A DNA stretch of 64,000 bases from an uncultured Muribaculaceae bacterium. Its GTDB lineage: Bacteria > Bacteroidota > Bacteroidia > Bacteroidales > Muribaculaceae. Shown one piece after another: positions 28,921 to 37,919 of this stretch (positions are counted from its first letter, which is position 1; every line of letters starts with the position of its first letter). Below the pieces are notes generated by a model. The model searched no databases and was not told the origin of the DNA. It saw only the letters and a program-made list of their open reading frames with translations. Made by a program: the position numbers and the translations under genes. The stretch covers positions 23,733-87,732 of the forward strand of contig CAJTUG010000005.1 in assembly GCA_910579605.1 (NCBI GenBank), written 5' to 3'.

Positions 28921-28979
28921 TTCTGAGATTTTTGTTTGTTATGCCACATGTACAGCCAAAAGGCATTTTTTTCTCAGAA
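28921..28979 (-). promoter_or_regulatory. Nested hairpin directly upstream of the VWA start codon
   Basis: The outer stem ttctgaga / tctcagaa (28921-28928 with 28972-28979) encloses an inner stem atgcc / ggcat (28941-28945 with 28962-28966). The structure ends 3 nt before the VWA ATG and could block ribosome access, or act as the terminator of the tatD operon; on the minus strand a T run precedes rather than follows it. Confidence 0.45.
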
Positions 28980-29001
28980 AAGGCAAAAAAAATTACAAAC
29001 C

Positions 29002-29790
29002 TTAAAATCCGAAAAGTTTCTCCGAATTCAAAGATATTATATTCTCCGCTTCTGCGGCATCCATTCCTAAAGCTTGGGCAATTGTATTAAGTATATACGG
29101 AATACGGGCGCTTTCGTTTCGTTGTCCGCGCAGTGGCGCCGGAGAAAGATAAGGAGAGTCTGTTTCGGTGAGAATACGTGTGATACCTATTTCCGGAAGG
29201 ACACTCCGAAGGTTTGAATTTTTGAAAGTTACGATACCGTTGATACCAAAAAAATAATCTCCGCAACGGCGTATGCGTTCAACATCGGCCACAGAGCCAC
29301 CGAAACTATGAAAAACAGCTTTGGCATAGGGATAACTCTGCAGCACTTCCAACGTTTGGTCAAGGCCATCGCGGCAATGGATTATAAGAGGCAAACCGGC
29401 TGCCACTGCCGCCGCCACCTGAGTATCAAAAGCCTCTATTTGTTCTTTCTCATATTGTTTATCCCAGTATAAATCTATTCCGGCCTCGCCAATAGCCACG
29501 CAATTAGATGTTTGAGGAATAAGGCTGAGTATATAATCGAGCTCTTGCTTCCAGTCTTCCTTCACCTCGGTAGGATGCAACCCCAAAGCCACAGCAACAT
29601 TAGCGCTATAAAACGATGCAAGCATAAGCATAGGCTCCACCGAAGACCGGTCTACACCGGGGAAAATCATTCTCGTCACTCCGGCTGCTATCGCACGGTC
29701 TACAGCCATACGTTGGCCTTCAAGAGAATCCGGAGTTTGCCCCTCCAGGGAAAACTCCGGCATATACAAATGGGTATGTGTGTCTATCAT
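29002..29790 (-). CDS. TatD family metal-dependent hydrolase
   Basis: A 262-residue TIM-barrel hydrolase of the TatD deoxyribonuclease group. Metal ligands are visible: DTHTHL at the N-terminus, a Glu in VAIGEAGIDLYW, the His in LIIHCRDG, AVFHSFGG, and the Asp in LTETDSPYLSP. A TTG lies two codons upstream, but ATG 29790 starts directly at MIDTHTH, the usual N-terminus. It begins 2 bp after the polyprenyl synthase stop and ends the nadC-HAD-polyprenyl-tatD operon. Confidence 0.92.
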   Translation of the reverse strand: MIDTHTHLYMPEFSLEGQTPDSLEGQRMAVDRAIAAGVTRMIFPGVDRSSVEPMLMLASFYSANVAVALGLHPTEVKEDWKQELDYILSLIPQTSNCVAIGEAGIDLYWDKQYEKEQIEAFDTQVAAAVAAGLPLIIHCRDGLDQTLEVLQSYPYAKAVFHSFGGSVADVERIRRCGDYFFGINGIVTFKNSNLRSVLPEIGITRILTETDSPYLSPAPLRGQRNESARIPYILNTIAQALGMDAAEAENIISLNSEKLFGF

Positions 29791-29792
29791 TT

Positions 29793-30758
29793 TCAATGGC
29801 TTCGATTGGCAGCTTTTAGAGCCAATTGTATAAAAAACTCACGGGCATTGTGATTCAATTCAACATTTTCCAAGGCATCTATCGCTGTTTTAGAAAATCT
29901 TTCTGCCAAAAGACAGCAGCGCTCACCAAGATTGAGGCGATCGTATACGCGCACCACTTGAGCAATGAGTTCCCGGTCGTCTAAATTCTCGGAAATAATA
30001 CCGCCAAGTTCCTCGCCAGCTTCTGAAAGCCCGTTTATTAAAAGCCATGTTTTCTTTCTGTTCACAATATCCCCGCCTATCTCTTTTCCGAAAATTGCCG
30101 GGTCGCCATAAGTGTCCAACCAATCGTCGCGCAACTGGAAAGCAAGACCGAGGTTGATTCCATAGTCATAGAAAGCTTTAACGACATCTCTGCCGGCGCC
30201 GGCCATCAAAGCGCCTATGGCGCAAGAACATGCGAGGAGAACACTTGTTTTGAGCCTAATCATCTCAAGATACTCACTCACAGCCACATCATTGCGCCGT
30301 TCAAACTCCATATCAAGCTGCTGTCCTTCATAAACCTCCATTGCGGTAGTATTGAATATGCTTAGCAGGTCTTGCAGTTTATCTCCAGCGCAACAAGCTA
30401 TAAGCTGACACGACATAGTGAGCATGGCATCACCGGATAGTATGGCTGCATTTTCATTCCAACGGCGATGTACAGTTGGCCTTCCGCGCCTTATATCTGC
30501 CTTATCCATAACATCATCATGCAAAAGGGTGAAATTATGGAACATTTCTATACCAAGAGCCTGATTCATGGCTTCCTGGGGATTCTTATGGCTCAGTGCA
30601 GAGAATGCTGCCAACAACAAGCTTGGCCGCAATCTTTTTCCACCACCCGAAAGCGTGTATTTTATGGGATCGAACAACTTGGGTGCTGTGGTAGGATAGT
30701 CTATGTTCTCTAAGGCTTGTTCTACCAATGAGCCAAAGTATTCTGTGGTAAATTCCAT
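29793..30758 (-). CDS. Polyprenyl (trans-isoprenyl) diphosphate synthase
   Basis: Condenses isopentenyl diphosphate units onto an allylic primer. The 321-residue product has both aspartate-rich motifs: DDVMD (81-85, then RRGRPTVHRRW) and DDWLD (about 209) with GKEIGGDI. A long-chain product for menaquinone side chains is plausible for this phylum, but chain length cannot be read reliably. Starts 3 bp after the HAD gene stop. Confidence 0.92.
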   Translation of the reverse strand: MEFTTEYFGSLVEQALENIDYPTTAPKLFDPIKYTLSGGGKRLRPSLLLAAFSALSHKNPQEAMNQALGIEMFHNFTLLHDDVMDKADIRRGRPTVHRRWNENAAILSGDAMLTMSCQLIACCAGDKLQDLLSIFNTTAMEVYEGQQLDMEFERRNDVAVSEYLEMIRLKTSVLLACSCAIGALMAGAGRDVVKAFYDYGINLGLAFQLRDDWLDTYGDPAIFGKEIGGDIVNRKKTWLLINGLSEAGEELGGIISENLDDRELIAQVVRVYDRLNLGERCCLLAERFSKTAIDALENVELNHNAREFFIQLALKAANRSH

Positions 30759-30761
30759 TTG

Positions 30762-31379
30762 TCAAATTATTTGTGAGAAATCGAGTTGCGAAAAAGAATC
30801 TATAATCATATCAGCCTTGCCATCAAGGCTTTGACGGGGATTGCTTGTAGTAAGGGCCACAACAAAAGCTCCACTGCCCCTGCCTGCGGCAAGACCATTG
30901 AAAGAATCCTCAAAAACAACAGAATCTTCTGGAGACACTCCAAGAAGTTGCGCCGCCGTGAGGTAACATTCGGGGTCTGGTTTGGATTTGGTCACGCACG
31001 AGTCTGTTATGACCACTTTGAAATAGTCTTTTAAATATGGGTGCATGCCAAAGAGTTTATCCATTTTTTTATTATTGCTACTGGTAACTATGGCACAAGC
31101 TACTCCCATATTTTTCAATTTTTCCAAAAATGCCAAAGTATCTTCAAACAATGGATATTCCATAGTTTCTTCCGCATCTTCAAGCATTTGCATCACTTTA
31201 GGTCGGTCTTCGGCATTAAAATACTGCATAATGTGGGGCAAAGTGGTACCTTTTATTTTCAATGCAAAACCGGGAATACCTGTAGGGACTGCTTGATCTA
31301 TGGATTCCCAGATGCGTGTATATACCGGTTCGGAGTCCACAAGCACACCGTCAAGATCAAATAGAGCAGCTTTACGCAT
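30762..31379 (-). CDS. HAD family hydrolase (beta-phosphoglucomutase-like)
   Basis: A 205-residue phosphatase or mutase-type HAD. Motif I is DLDGVLVD (residues 8-15), motif II lies in CAIVTSSNNKKM, and motif III/IV in KSKPDPECYL and VVFEDSFNGLAAG. The cap domain is helical, as in beta-phosphoglucomutase and GPH-type phosphatases. The substrate is unknown; proximity to nadC and a prenyl synthase gives no clear clue. Starts 3 bp after the nadC stop. Confidence 0.9.
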   Translation of the reverse strand: MRKAALFDLDGVLVDSEPVYTRIWESIDQAVPTGIPGFALKIKGTTLPHIMQYFNAEDRPKVMQMLEDAEETMEYPLFEDTLAFLEKLKNMGVACAIVTSSNNKKMDKLFGMHPYLKDYFKVVITDSCVTKSKPDPECYLTAAQLLGVSPEDSVVFEDSFNGLAAGRGSGAFVVALTTSNPRQSLDGKADMIIDSFSQLDFSQII

Positions 31380-31382
31380 GGC

Positions 31383-32237
31383 TTAACAAGCTTTGAAACT
31401 CAAATCCAAGCCTTTCACAGAATGTGTCAATGCACCGACAGAAACAAAATCCACTCCGGCTTCGCCATATGCACGGAGAGTATCAAACGTAATGCCGCCC
31501 GAAGATTCGATTTCAACCCCAGGAGCAGCCTTTCGTATAATCGCCACCGCTTCCTTGGTGCGCTCGGGTGTGAAATTATCAAGCATAATCCTATCTACAC
31601 CGGCAGCAATAGCTTCGTTGATTTCGTCTTCATTACGAACTTCCACTTCTATTTTCAGATTTTTGCCATTGTTGCGACAATAATCTTTGGCTCTGCTAAC
31701 CGCAGCTGTAATTCCTCCTGCAAAATCAACGTGGTTATCTTTGATTAGAATCATATCAAACAAGCCTATACGATGATTTTTACCCCCACCAATTTTAACC
31801 GCGTCTTTTTCAAGCATACGCATGCCTGGGGTCGTCTTACGAGTATCAAGCACATAGCAATCAAGCCCCTCAAGCTGCTTCTGGTATCTGGCAGTTTCGG
31901 TTGCGACACCGCTCATTCGCTGCATTATATTGAGCATGAGACGTTCTGTTTGGAGAAGAGACCGCACAGGCCCTTCAACAACAAAAGCTATATCACCAGG
32001 CTTGACAACAGCACCGTCGTTTATGAAAACGGTCATTTTCAGACTCGGATCGAATTTTTGAAAAACCTTCCGAGCCATTTCCACCCCGGCCAAAATACCG
32101 GGTTCTTTCACCAAAAGATGCTGTTTGCCCATGGCATCAGGGCCTATGGTGCTCAATGTTGTGTGGTCGCCGTCGCCGATGTCTTCGGCAAATGAAAGGG
32201 CAAGAAGGTCGTCAATTAATTCGTCTTTTGTTTTCAT
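31383..32237 (-). CDS. nadC: Nicotinate-nucleotide pyrophosphorylase (quinolinate phosphoribosyltransferase)
   Basis: Converts quinolinate and PRPP to nicotinate mononucleotide in de novo NAD synthesis. The 284-residue product has the family signature QRMSGVATETARYQ, LDTRKTTPGMRMLEKDAVKI and GGGKNHRIGLFDMILIKDNH. The C-terminal barrel IEIDIE-like repeats (IEVEVRNEDE, VEIESSGGI) are complete. First gene of the four-gene operon. nadA/nadB are not in the window. Confidence 0.96.
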   Translation of the reverse strand: MKTKDELIDDLLALSFAEDIGDGDHTTLSTIGPDAMGKQHLLVKEPGILAGVEMARKVFQKFDPSLKMTVFINDGAVVKPGDIAFVVEGPVRSLLQTERLMLNIMQRMSGVATETARYQKQLEGLDCYVLDTRKTTPGMRMLEKDAVKIGGGKNHRIGLFDMILIKDNHVDFAGGITAAVSRAKDYCRNNGKNLKIEVEVRNEDEINEAIAAGVDRIMLDNFTPERTKEAVAIIRKAAPGVEIESSGGITFDTLRAYGEAGVDFVSVGALTHSVKGLDLSFKAC

Positions 32238-32259
32238 AATGAATAAGTTTTTGTGAATG

Positions 32260-32267
32260 CAAATTTA
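32260..32267 (-). promoter_or_regulatory. -7 element for the nadC operon
   Basis: The minus strand reads TAAATTTG, 22 bp before ATG 32237. A TTTG lies only 12 bp upstream instead of 19-20, so the -33 match is poor. A mirror-image TAAATTTG faces rlmH at 32289-32296. Confidence 0.45.
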
Positions 32268-32300
32268 GCACTTTTGCTGCAAATTGCGTAAATTTGCAGC

Positions 32301-32774
32301 ATGAAAATCAGAATGCTATGCATGGGAGAAGTCCGCGACAAAAAAATCGCAGACGCTATTAGCGTATATACCAAACGCTTACCCCACTATTTCCCTTTTT
32401 CAATGGATTGTCTTCGAGATGTCAAAACCACCAAAGGCACCACCCAGCAACGACAAAAGGAGATGGAAGGCGAAAAATTCCTTGCAGAAATAGCGCCTGC
32501 AGATTTCGTAGTGCTTTTAGACGAGAGAGGCAAAGAATTTTCATCAAGGGAATTTGCAGATTTCATAAGCAGGAAATCTCTTGATCTACCACGCAACCTC
32601 ATCCTGGTTATTGGAGGTCCATACGGTTTTTCGCAAGCAGTCTATTCTCGTGCCGACATGCTGATTTCTCTTTCAAGAATGACTTTCCCCCATGAGTTAG
32701 TGCGTCTTTTCCTCGCCGAACAACTCTACCGAGCCGCATCGATAAACGCAGGTGAACCATACCACCACGACTAA
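32301..32774 (+). CDS. rlmH: 23S rRNA (pseudouridine-1915 N3)-methyltransferase RlmH
   Basis: SPOUT methyltransferase modifying the pseudouridine in helix 69 of 23S rRNA at the subunit interface. The 157-residue product is full length. The SAM-knot signatures LILVIGGPYGFS, SLSRMTFPHELVRLFLAEQL and the closing GEPYHHD are clear. Starts at ATG 32301; the next gene starts 15 bp after the stop, probably one operon. Confidence 0.96.
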   Translation: MKIRMLCMGEVRDKKIADAISVYTKRLPHYFPFSMDCLRDVKTTKGTTQQRQKEMEGEKFLAEIAPADFVVLLDERGKEFSSREFADFISRKSLDLPRNLILVIGGPYGFSQAVYSRADMLISLSRMTFPHELVRLFLAEQLYRAASINAGEPYHHD

Positions 32775-32789
32775 GAAGCAAATAAAGCC

Positions 32790-34571
32790 ATGCCAAATCT
32801 CCTAAGCATAGAGAACCTCATAAAAAGCCACGGCGATAGCCGACTAATCAACGACATAACTTTCGGTGTTGACGAAGGTGAAAAAATAGGCATTGTCGCT
32901 CGCAACGGTACAGGCAAAACCACATTGTTAAGAATGATTGCCGGTGTCGACGCACCCGACAAAGGACGCATAACATTCTCCTCCGGGCTAAAAATTGCAT
33001 ACCTTCCGCAAGAGCCGGAATTCATTGGTCAAACCGTCGGAGAGGCCGCTTTAAACGGTGTAGATCTTGATAAAATGGATCAAGACGACAGACAACGATA
33101 CACCGACAGGCTTGCAAAAGAGTTGTCTCGTATGGGCTTGCCCGATCTTGATGAAAACATAGCACACTTGTCGGGAGGACAAAGAAAGCGCTTGGCTTTA
33201 GTACGGGTAGTGATGGCCGAACCCGATTTTATAATCCTTGATGAACCGACAAACCACCTTGACATAACCACGATAGAATGGCTTGAAAACTACCTTAAAC
33301 GATCGCGAGCCACTATATTAATGGTTACACATGACCGCTATTTCTTAGACCGAGTTTGCAACCGTATAATAGAGCTTGATAACGGTAAAATCTTCTCTGT
33401 AAACGGCAACTACGACATGTATCTCCGCCGTCGGGCAGAACGCATAGAAGCCATGTCGGCAGAGTTGGCCAGAGTCAAGAACACCCTCCGCAAGGAGCAA
33501 GACTGGATGAGCAGGCAACCTCAAGCAAGAGCCGGCAAAGCAAAATTCCGAATCGACCGCTTCTACGAGCTCAAGGAACGTTCACAAGTAAACCTCACGG
33601 AAAAAAACGTTCAACTTGACACACGTTCGTCCAGAATCGGCTCAAAGATTTTTGAAGCAGAAAAAGTCTGCAAACGTTTCGGCGAAAAAATCATACTCGA
33701 CAATTTCTCATATATCTTTGCACGAGGCGAAAAGGTAGGTATAGTAGGGATAAACGGTGTAGGTAAATCCACATTCATAAAAATGCTCCAAGGGCTTGTT
33801 CCGCTTGATTCCGGTCAGTGGGTCGTAGGAGAAACCGTGAGATTCGGCTACTATAGCCAAGACGGCATACAATTTGACGAAAACAAAAAAGTTATCGACG
33901 CCGTAAACGAAATTGCAGAAGACATAGACCTCGGCAACGGAACCCGCATAGCTCCCATGCAATACTTGCAACGTTTTCTATTCTCCCCTGCCGACCAACA
34001 AAAATATATCTACAAACTAAGCGGAGGTGAACGCTGCCGCCTGCATTTGGCTACGGTTTTGATGCGACAACCAAATTTCCTGATTCTTGACGAGCCTACA
34101 AACGACCTCGACATAATCACCCTTGGAATCCTTGAAGAATATCTTGCAGATTTCAAAGGTTGCGTTATAGTGGTGAGCCACGACAGGTATTTCCTTGACA
34201 ACATTGTGGATCATCTTTTCGTAATGGAAGGCAACGGAGTGGTAAAAGATTTCCCTGGCAATTACAGCGATTACCGCCAATATTTGCAGGAAGAAGCCAA
34301 AAACTGTGAATCGCAATCGGGCACTAAAGAAACCTCTAAACCTCGCCGATCTGCACAAAGACCTCAAAAAATGACTTTTAAAGAACGACAGGAGTTTCAA
34401 AGTCTTGAGAAAGAATTGCAGATCCTCGGAGATGAAAAGAAAGCTCTGGAAGATTTCTTTGCAAATGGAGGCGGTGATGATTTCGACAAAAAATCCCAAC
34501 GCTATAACGAAATCCAAGACATCATAGACGAAAAAGAACTGAGATGGCTGGAATTATCAGAAAAAGAATGA
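32790..34571 (+). CDS. ABC-F family ATPase (Uup-like)
   Basis: Soluble ABC-F protein of 593 residues, without membrane domains, of the kind that binds ribosomes or, for Uup, DNA. Both nucleotide-binding domains look active: Walker A ARNGTGKTT and GINGVGKST, signatures LSGGQRKRLA and LSGGERCRLH, and Walker B LDEPTNHLD and LDEPTNDLD. The inter-domain arm contains QPQARAGKAKFRIDR, typical of the Uup group. The C-terminal coiled coil with LEKELQILGDEKKALEDFF is also Uup-like. It overlaps the following TonB receptor gene by 4 bp (ATGA). Confidence 0.92.
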   Translation: MPNLLSIENLIKSHGDSRLINDITFGVDEGEKIGIVARNGTGKTTLLRMIAGVDAPDKGRITFSSGLKIAYLPQEPEFIGQTVGEAALNGVDLDKMDQDDRQRYTDRLAKELSRMGLPDLDENIAHLSGGQRKRLALVRVVMAEPDFIILDEPTNHLDITTIEWLENYLKRSRATILMVTHDRYFLDRVCNRIIELDNGKIFSVNGNYDMYLRRRAERIEAMSAELARVKNTLRKEQDWMSRQPQARAGKAKFRIDRFYELKERSQVNLTEKNVQLDTRSSRIGSKIFEAEKVCKRFGEKIILDNFSYIFARGEKVGIVGINGVGKSTFIKMLQGLVPLDSGQWVVGETVRFGYYSQDGIQFDENKKVIDAVNEIAEDIDLGNGTRIAPMQYLQRFLFSPADQQKYIYKLSGGERCRLHLATVLMRQPNFLILDEPTNDLDIITLGILEEYLADFKGCVIVVSHDRYFLDNIVDHLFVMEGNGVVKDFPGNYSDYRQYLQEEAKNCESQSGTKETSKPRRSAQRPQKMTFKERQEFQSLEKELQILGDEKKALEDFFANGGGDDFDKKSQRYNEIQDIIDEKELRWLELSEKE

Positions 34572-36802
34572 AAGTTGCTTCTGTCTTTTTATCTTTAGCT
34601 TGCACTTTTGTGGCGGTAGCTTCGGAAACAGACTATTCCGATACTGTACGCGCAGCCCATATCTTGCGGCCAGTAGAAGTTTTAGGTCTAAAACAAATGC
34701 CTGGCGCTTCCTCGGCAGAAGCCGTCACCACCATCTCTGGTTCACAAGCCCGCAGGTTAGGTATAGATGCCATCAAAGGAATTTCCGATATTGCGCCTAA
34801 CTTTTTCATGCCCGACTATGGTTCAAGGATGACATCTTCAATATATGTGAGAGGTTTAGGCGCAAGGATAGACCAACCGGTGGTTGGCCTCAACATAGAC
34901 AACATACCATATCTCAATAAAGACGCTTACGATTTCGACATAACCGACATAGAGTCTATCGAAGTGCTGCGCGGCGCACAAGCAGTTCTCAACGGCAGGA
35001 ACGCAATGGGAGGGCAAATAAACATCAGAACCCTTTCGCCCCTCACGACTCAAGGCTTAAGATTCAACATAGGTGCCTCGTCGGCTTTTTCTTCAGGCCA
35101 CGGAGCAAAAGCAGCTCTAAGTTACTACACCAAAATAAAACCAAGCCTCGGCATGGGCATTTCTGCTCAATATAAGCACAATGGAGGCTATTTCCGCAAC
35201 ACTCATTCGGGCAAGCTTACTGCTGCAGAAAACAGCGGCTCTATAAGGTGGAAAACCGCATGGTTGCCGTCTAAAAGAATTTCGTTTACAAATACCGCAA
35301 GCCTGAGCCTATCATATCAAGACGGATATCCCTATGCTCCAATGGAAACGGGCGTGATAGCCTACAATGACACATGCTCATACCGCCGCACTGCTTTTGC
35401 CGATGGCCTCACTATAGCATGGGCAGGAAAAAGGGTGGTAGTTACATCGGTAACATCTGTCCAATATATCAACGACTGCATGAAATTGGATCAAGATTTT
35501 TTGCCTGCCGATTATTTCACCCTTACCCAAAGCAGACAAGAGTGGTCCATAACTCAAGACTTATTTACTCGCGGCAATCGTGGCCGCTACGGTTGGCTCG
35601 GTGGCGTTTTCGCTTTTTACAAACACACATCAATGCAAGCCCCGGTAACCTTCTTTGATACAGGCATTGCACAACTCATCGAAAAACACCGCAACGAGAT
35701 AAACCCCGATTATCCCATAAAATGGGATAGCCGCAGGCTTTTTTTGGGCAGCCGCTTCACACTTCCTTCTGGCGGTTTTGCTATTTACCACGAAAGTACA
35801 TGGAAACAAGGGAAATGGCGTTTTGAAGCCGGTCTGCGTCTTGACATTGAAAAACCGAGTATAGACTACAACAGTATCTGCAATACAGGCTATACTACCA
35901 TGCAGCGCCAACCCGACGGGTCTCTAATACCATACCGCCATACCCCGATAAACATTGACGATACCGACGGATTGACCCAGACTTTCGTCCAATTCCTGCC
36001 AAAGCTCACCATTGCCTACGACAACGAGTCATTTACCCCTTATTTCAACTTTGCAAAAGGTTATAAAGCCGGAGGATATAACACACAGATGTTTTCCGAC
36101 GTACTCCAGCAGAGAATCATGAACATAATGGGAATGACAAGCCAATACACACTGGCTCAGATTGTGGCATATCGCCCGGAATGGAGCTTGAACTACGAAA
36201 TAGGCTTCCATTCCAAATTTTTAGACAGCAAGTTAAATATCGATGGAGTGTTATTCTTCATAGACTGCCGGAACCAACAACTCACCGTTTTCCCGGCGGG
36301 AACAACAACAGGACGAATAATGACAAACGCAGGCCGCACCAGAAGCTTTGGAGTGGAAATTACCGCAGATTACAGGCCTATCCAAGACCTGTCGTTCAGA
36401 GCATCTTACGGTTATACAAACGCGACTTTCCGCTCCTACAACGACGGGCATGCCGATTATAGAGGCAAAAAACTACCTTATGCACCCGGTAATACATTAT
36501 TTGCCGAGGCAACATGGAGGGCATCACAATTGTCGTTTTCAGGTGTCACACCCCAATTGGAGGCCTCCGTGCGTTGCGCCGGTAAAATATATTGGGATGA
36601 GAGCAATTCGCTGTCCCAACCATTTTACGCTCTTCCGGCATTAGGAATTGCATTCAATTCCACTAAATGGACCCTGAGATTACGATGTGAGAATATTACA
36701 AATACCAAATACGACACATTCTATTTCATGTCGATGAGCAATGCCTTTGCCCAACGCGGTTTGCCGCGCCGAATTTCGGCATCGTTCCGACTAATACTAT
36801 AA
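34568..36802 (+). CDS. TonB-dependent outer-membrane receptor
   Basis: Energy-coupled importer of the outer membrane. A start at 34544 is possible, but ATG 34568 overlaps the upstream stop by 4 bp and begins a signal peptide (MKVASVFLSLACTFVAVAS). The 744-residue product has a plug domain (ISDIAPNFFMPDYGSRMTSS, IEVLRGAQAVLNGRNAMGGQ) and a 22-strand-type barrel with YFNFAKGYKAGGYN and RLRCENITNTKYDTFYF near the end. No SusD partner or N-terminal carboxypeptidase-like domain is present, so it is not a SusC glycan transporter. A metal chelate or cofactor substrate is possible (inference). Confidence 0.92.
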   Translation: MKVASVFLSLACTFVAVASETDYSDTVRAAHILRPVEVLGLKQMPGASSAEAVTTISGSQARRLGIDAIKGISDIAPNFFMPDYGSRMTSSIYVRGLGARIDQPVVGLNIDNIPYLNKDAYDFDITDIESIEVLRGAQAVLNGRNAMGGQINIRTLSPLTTQGLRFNIGASSAFSSGHGAKAALSYYTKIKPSLGMGISAQYKHNGGYFRNTHSGKLTAAENSGSIRWKTAWLPSKRISFTNTASLSLSYQDGYPYAPMETGVIAYNDTCSYRRTAFADGLTIAWAGKRVVVTSVTSVQYINDCMKLDQDFLPADYFTLTQSRQEWSITQDLFTRGNRGRYGWLGGVFAFYKHTSMQAPVTFFDTGIAQLIEKHRNEINPDYPIKWDSRRLFLGSRFTLPSGGFAIYHESTWKQGKWRFEAGLRLDIEKPSIDYNSICNTGYTTMQRQPDGSLIPYRHTPINIDDTDGLTQTFVQFLPKLTIAYDNESFTPYFNFAKGYKAGGYNTQMFSDVLQQRIMNIMGMTSQYTLAQIVAYRPEWSLNYEIGFHSKFLDSKLNIDGVLFFIDCRNQQLTVFPAGTTTGRIMTNAGRTRSFGVEITADYRPIQDLSFRASYGYTNATFRSYNDGHADYRGKKLPYAPGNTLFAEATWRASQLSFSGVTPQLEASVRCAGKIYWDESNSLSQPFYALPALGIAFNSTKWTLRLRCENITNTKYDTFYFMSMSNAFAQRGLPRRISASFRLIL

Positions 36803-36812
36803 CTTTTAAACC

Positions 36813-37919
36813 ATGAGACTATTATCCACAATTATCCTCGCAATGGGGCTTGCGGCTTCGGCGCATGCAACAACACCGTCTTTTATCAACACAGACCAAA
36901 ACCATATAGAAGGCAATCTGCCTAAATTCAAAAGAGGCCTACAAAGCCTTGAAGAAGGTAAAGACACCGTTTTACGAATACTACATATAGGAGACTCTCA
37001 CATTCAAGCCGAAATGGTAACCAATGAGTTGAGACGCCTGCTCCAGCAACGGTACGGAAATGCAGGAAGAGGATTTGTAGCCCCACTCCGTTTAGCAGGC
37101 ACAAACCAGAGCCACGACTATGCAATTACTCGTCCGGTACAAGGTACAGACACAACCCTCCAGACACGTCTGCTAAAATTCCCATGGCCAGTGAAGCCAG
37201 GTGTAGGTGGTGTGGCAGTAAAGACCTCAGTTCCTGTTTCTTATCGCATTACACCTAAAACAGAAGGCCACAGTATTAAAAATATTACAAATTTCACATC
37301 GCAGGGTATTTCGGAAAAACGGCTTGAACAAAATGCAGACAGCATAGACATTGACATACCTGCCGGTGTGGCCTATTACGGTTCTATAATTGAAAACGGC
37401 AAAAAGGGGATACTCTACTCTGCTATCGGCAATAACGGGGCTTGCTTCACAGACTATAGCCTCATCGACAGCTTTCCTCAGACCACAGCACAATTCGACG
37501 CCGATCTCATCATTCTATCTATGGGTACCAATGAAGGTTTCTCAACAATGACCGATGAAGAAATTCGCCGTTCGGTAGAAAATCTCACCACAAGCTTGCG
37601 TTTCTTCAACCCTGAGGCTGAATTCCTCATACTTGCGCCCATGGAATGCCAGAAAAACCGCAATCATGGCCATAAACCATTGTCGGAATTCTACGATGTC
37701 AACCAACGTGTAGTTGAAGCAAAAGACATAATCTTATCTCAAGTCAAAAAACAAGGGATTCCTTATTGGGATTTCTACACCGTTGCCGGAGGTGAAGGAG
37801 CCTCAACTAAATGGCTGGAACAAGGCTTGATGAACAAAGACCGCATACATCTCTACAAGGCCGGCTATGAACTTATGGCCCGACTTCTTTTCGATGCGTT
37901 GACCCAAGAGGCTCAGTAG
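36813..37919 (+). CDS. Secreted SGNH/GDSL-type hydrolase
   Basis: A 368-residue exported esterase-like protein with signal peptide MRLLSTIILAMGLAASAHA. SGNH blocks are visible: block I LHIGDSHIQAEM (nucleophile Ser), block III LSMGTNEGFSTM (Asn), and block V in KDRIHLYKAGYELMA (Asp-x-x-His). Relatives in Bacteroidetes act on acetylated or acylated glycans; the substrate here is unknown and no MBOAT acyltransferase is adjacent. It begins 10 bp after the TonB receptor and is probably its operon partner. Its last 7 bp overlap the end of the opposite-strand GldB-like gene. Confidence 0.88.
   Translation: MRLLSTIILAMGLAASAHATTPSFINTDQNHIEGNLPKFKRGLQSLEEGKDTVLRILHIGDSHIQAEMVTNELRRLLQQRYGNAGRGFVAPLRLAGTNQSHDYAITRPVQGTDTTLQTRLLKFPWPVKPGVGGVAVKTSVPVSYRITPKTEGHSIKNITNFTSQGISEKRLEQNADSIDIDIPAGVAYYGSIIENGKKGILYSAIGNNGACFTDYSLIDSFPQTTAQFDADLIILSMGTNEGFSTMTDEEIRRSVENLTTSLRFFNPEAEFLILAPMECQKNRNHGHKPLSEFYDVNQRVVEAKDIILSQVKKQGIPYWDFYTVAGGEGASTKWLEQGLMNKDRIHLYKAGYELMARLLFDALTQEAQ

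Noticed and set aside
32289..32296. TAAATTTG as promoter of rlmH
   Set aside because: Only 4 bp before the ATG; the implied transcript would begin inside the gene, and the N-terminus of RlmH is needed.
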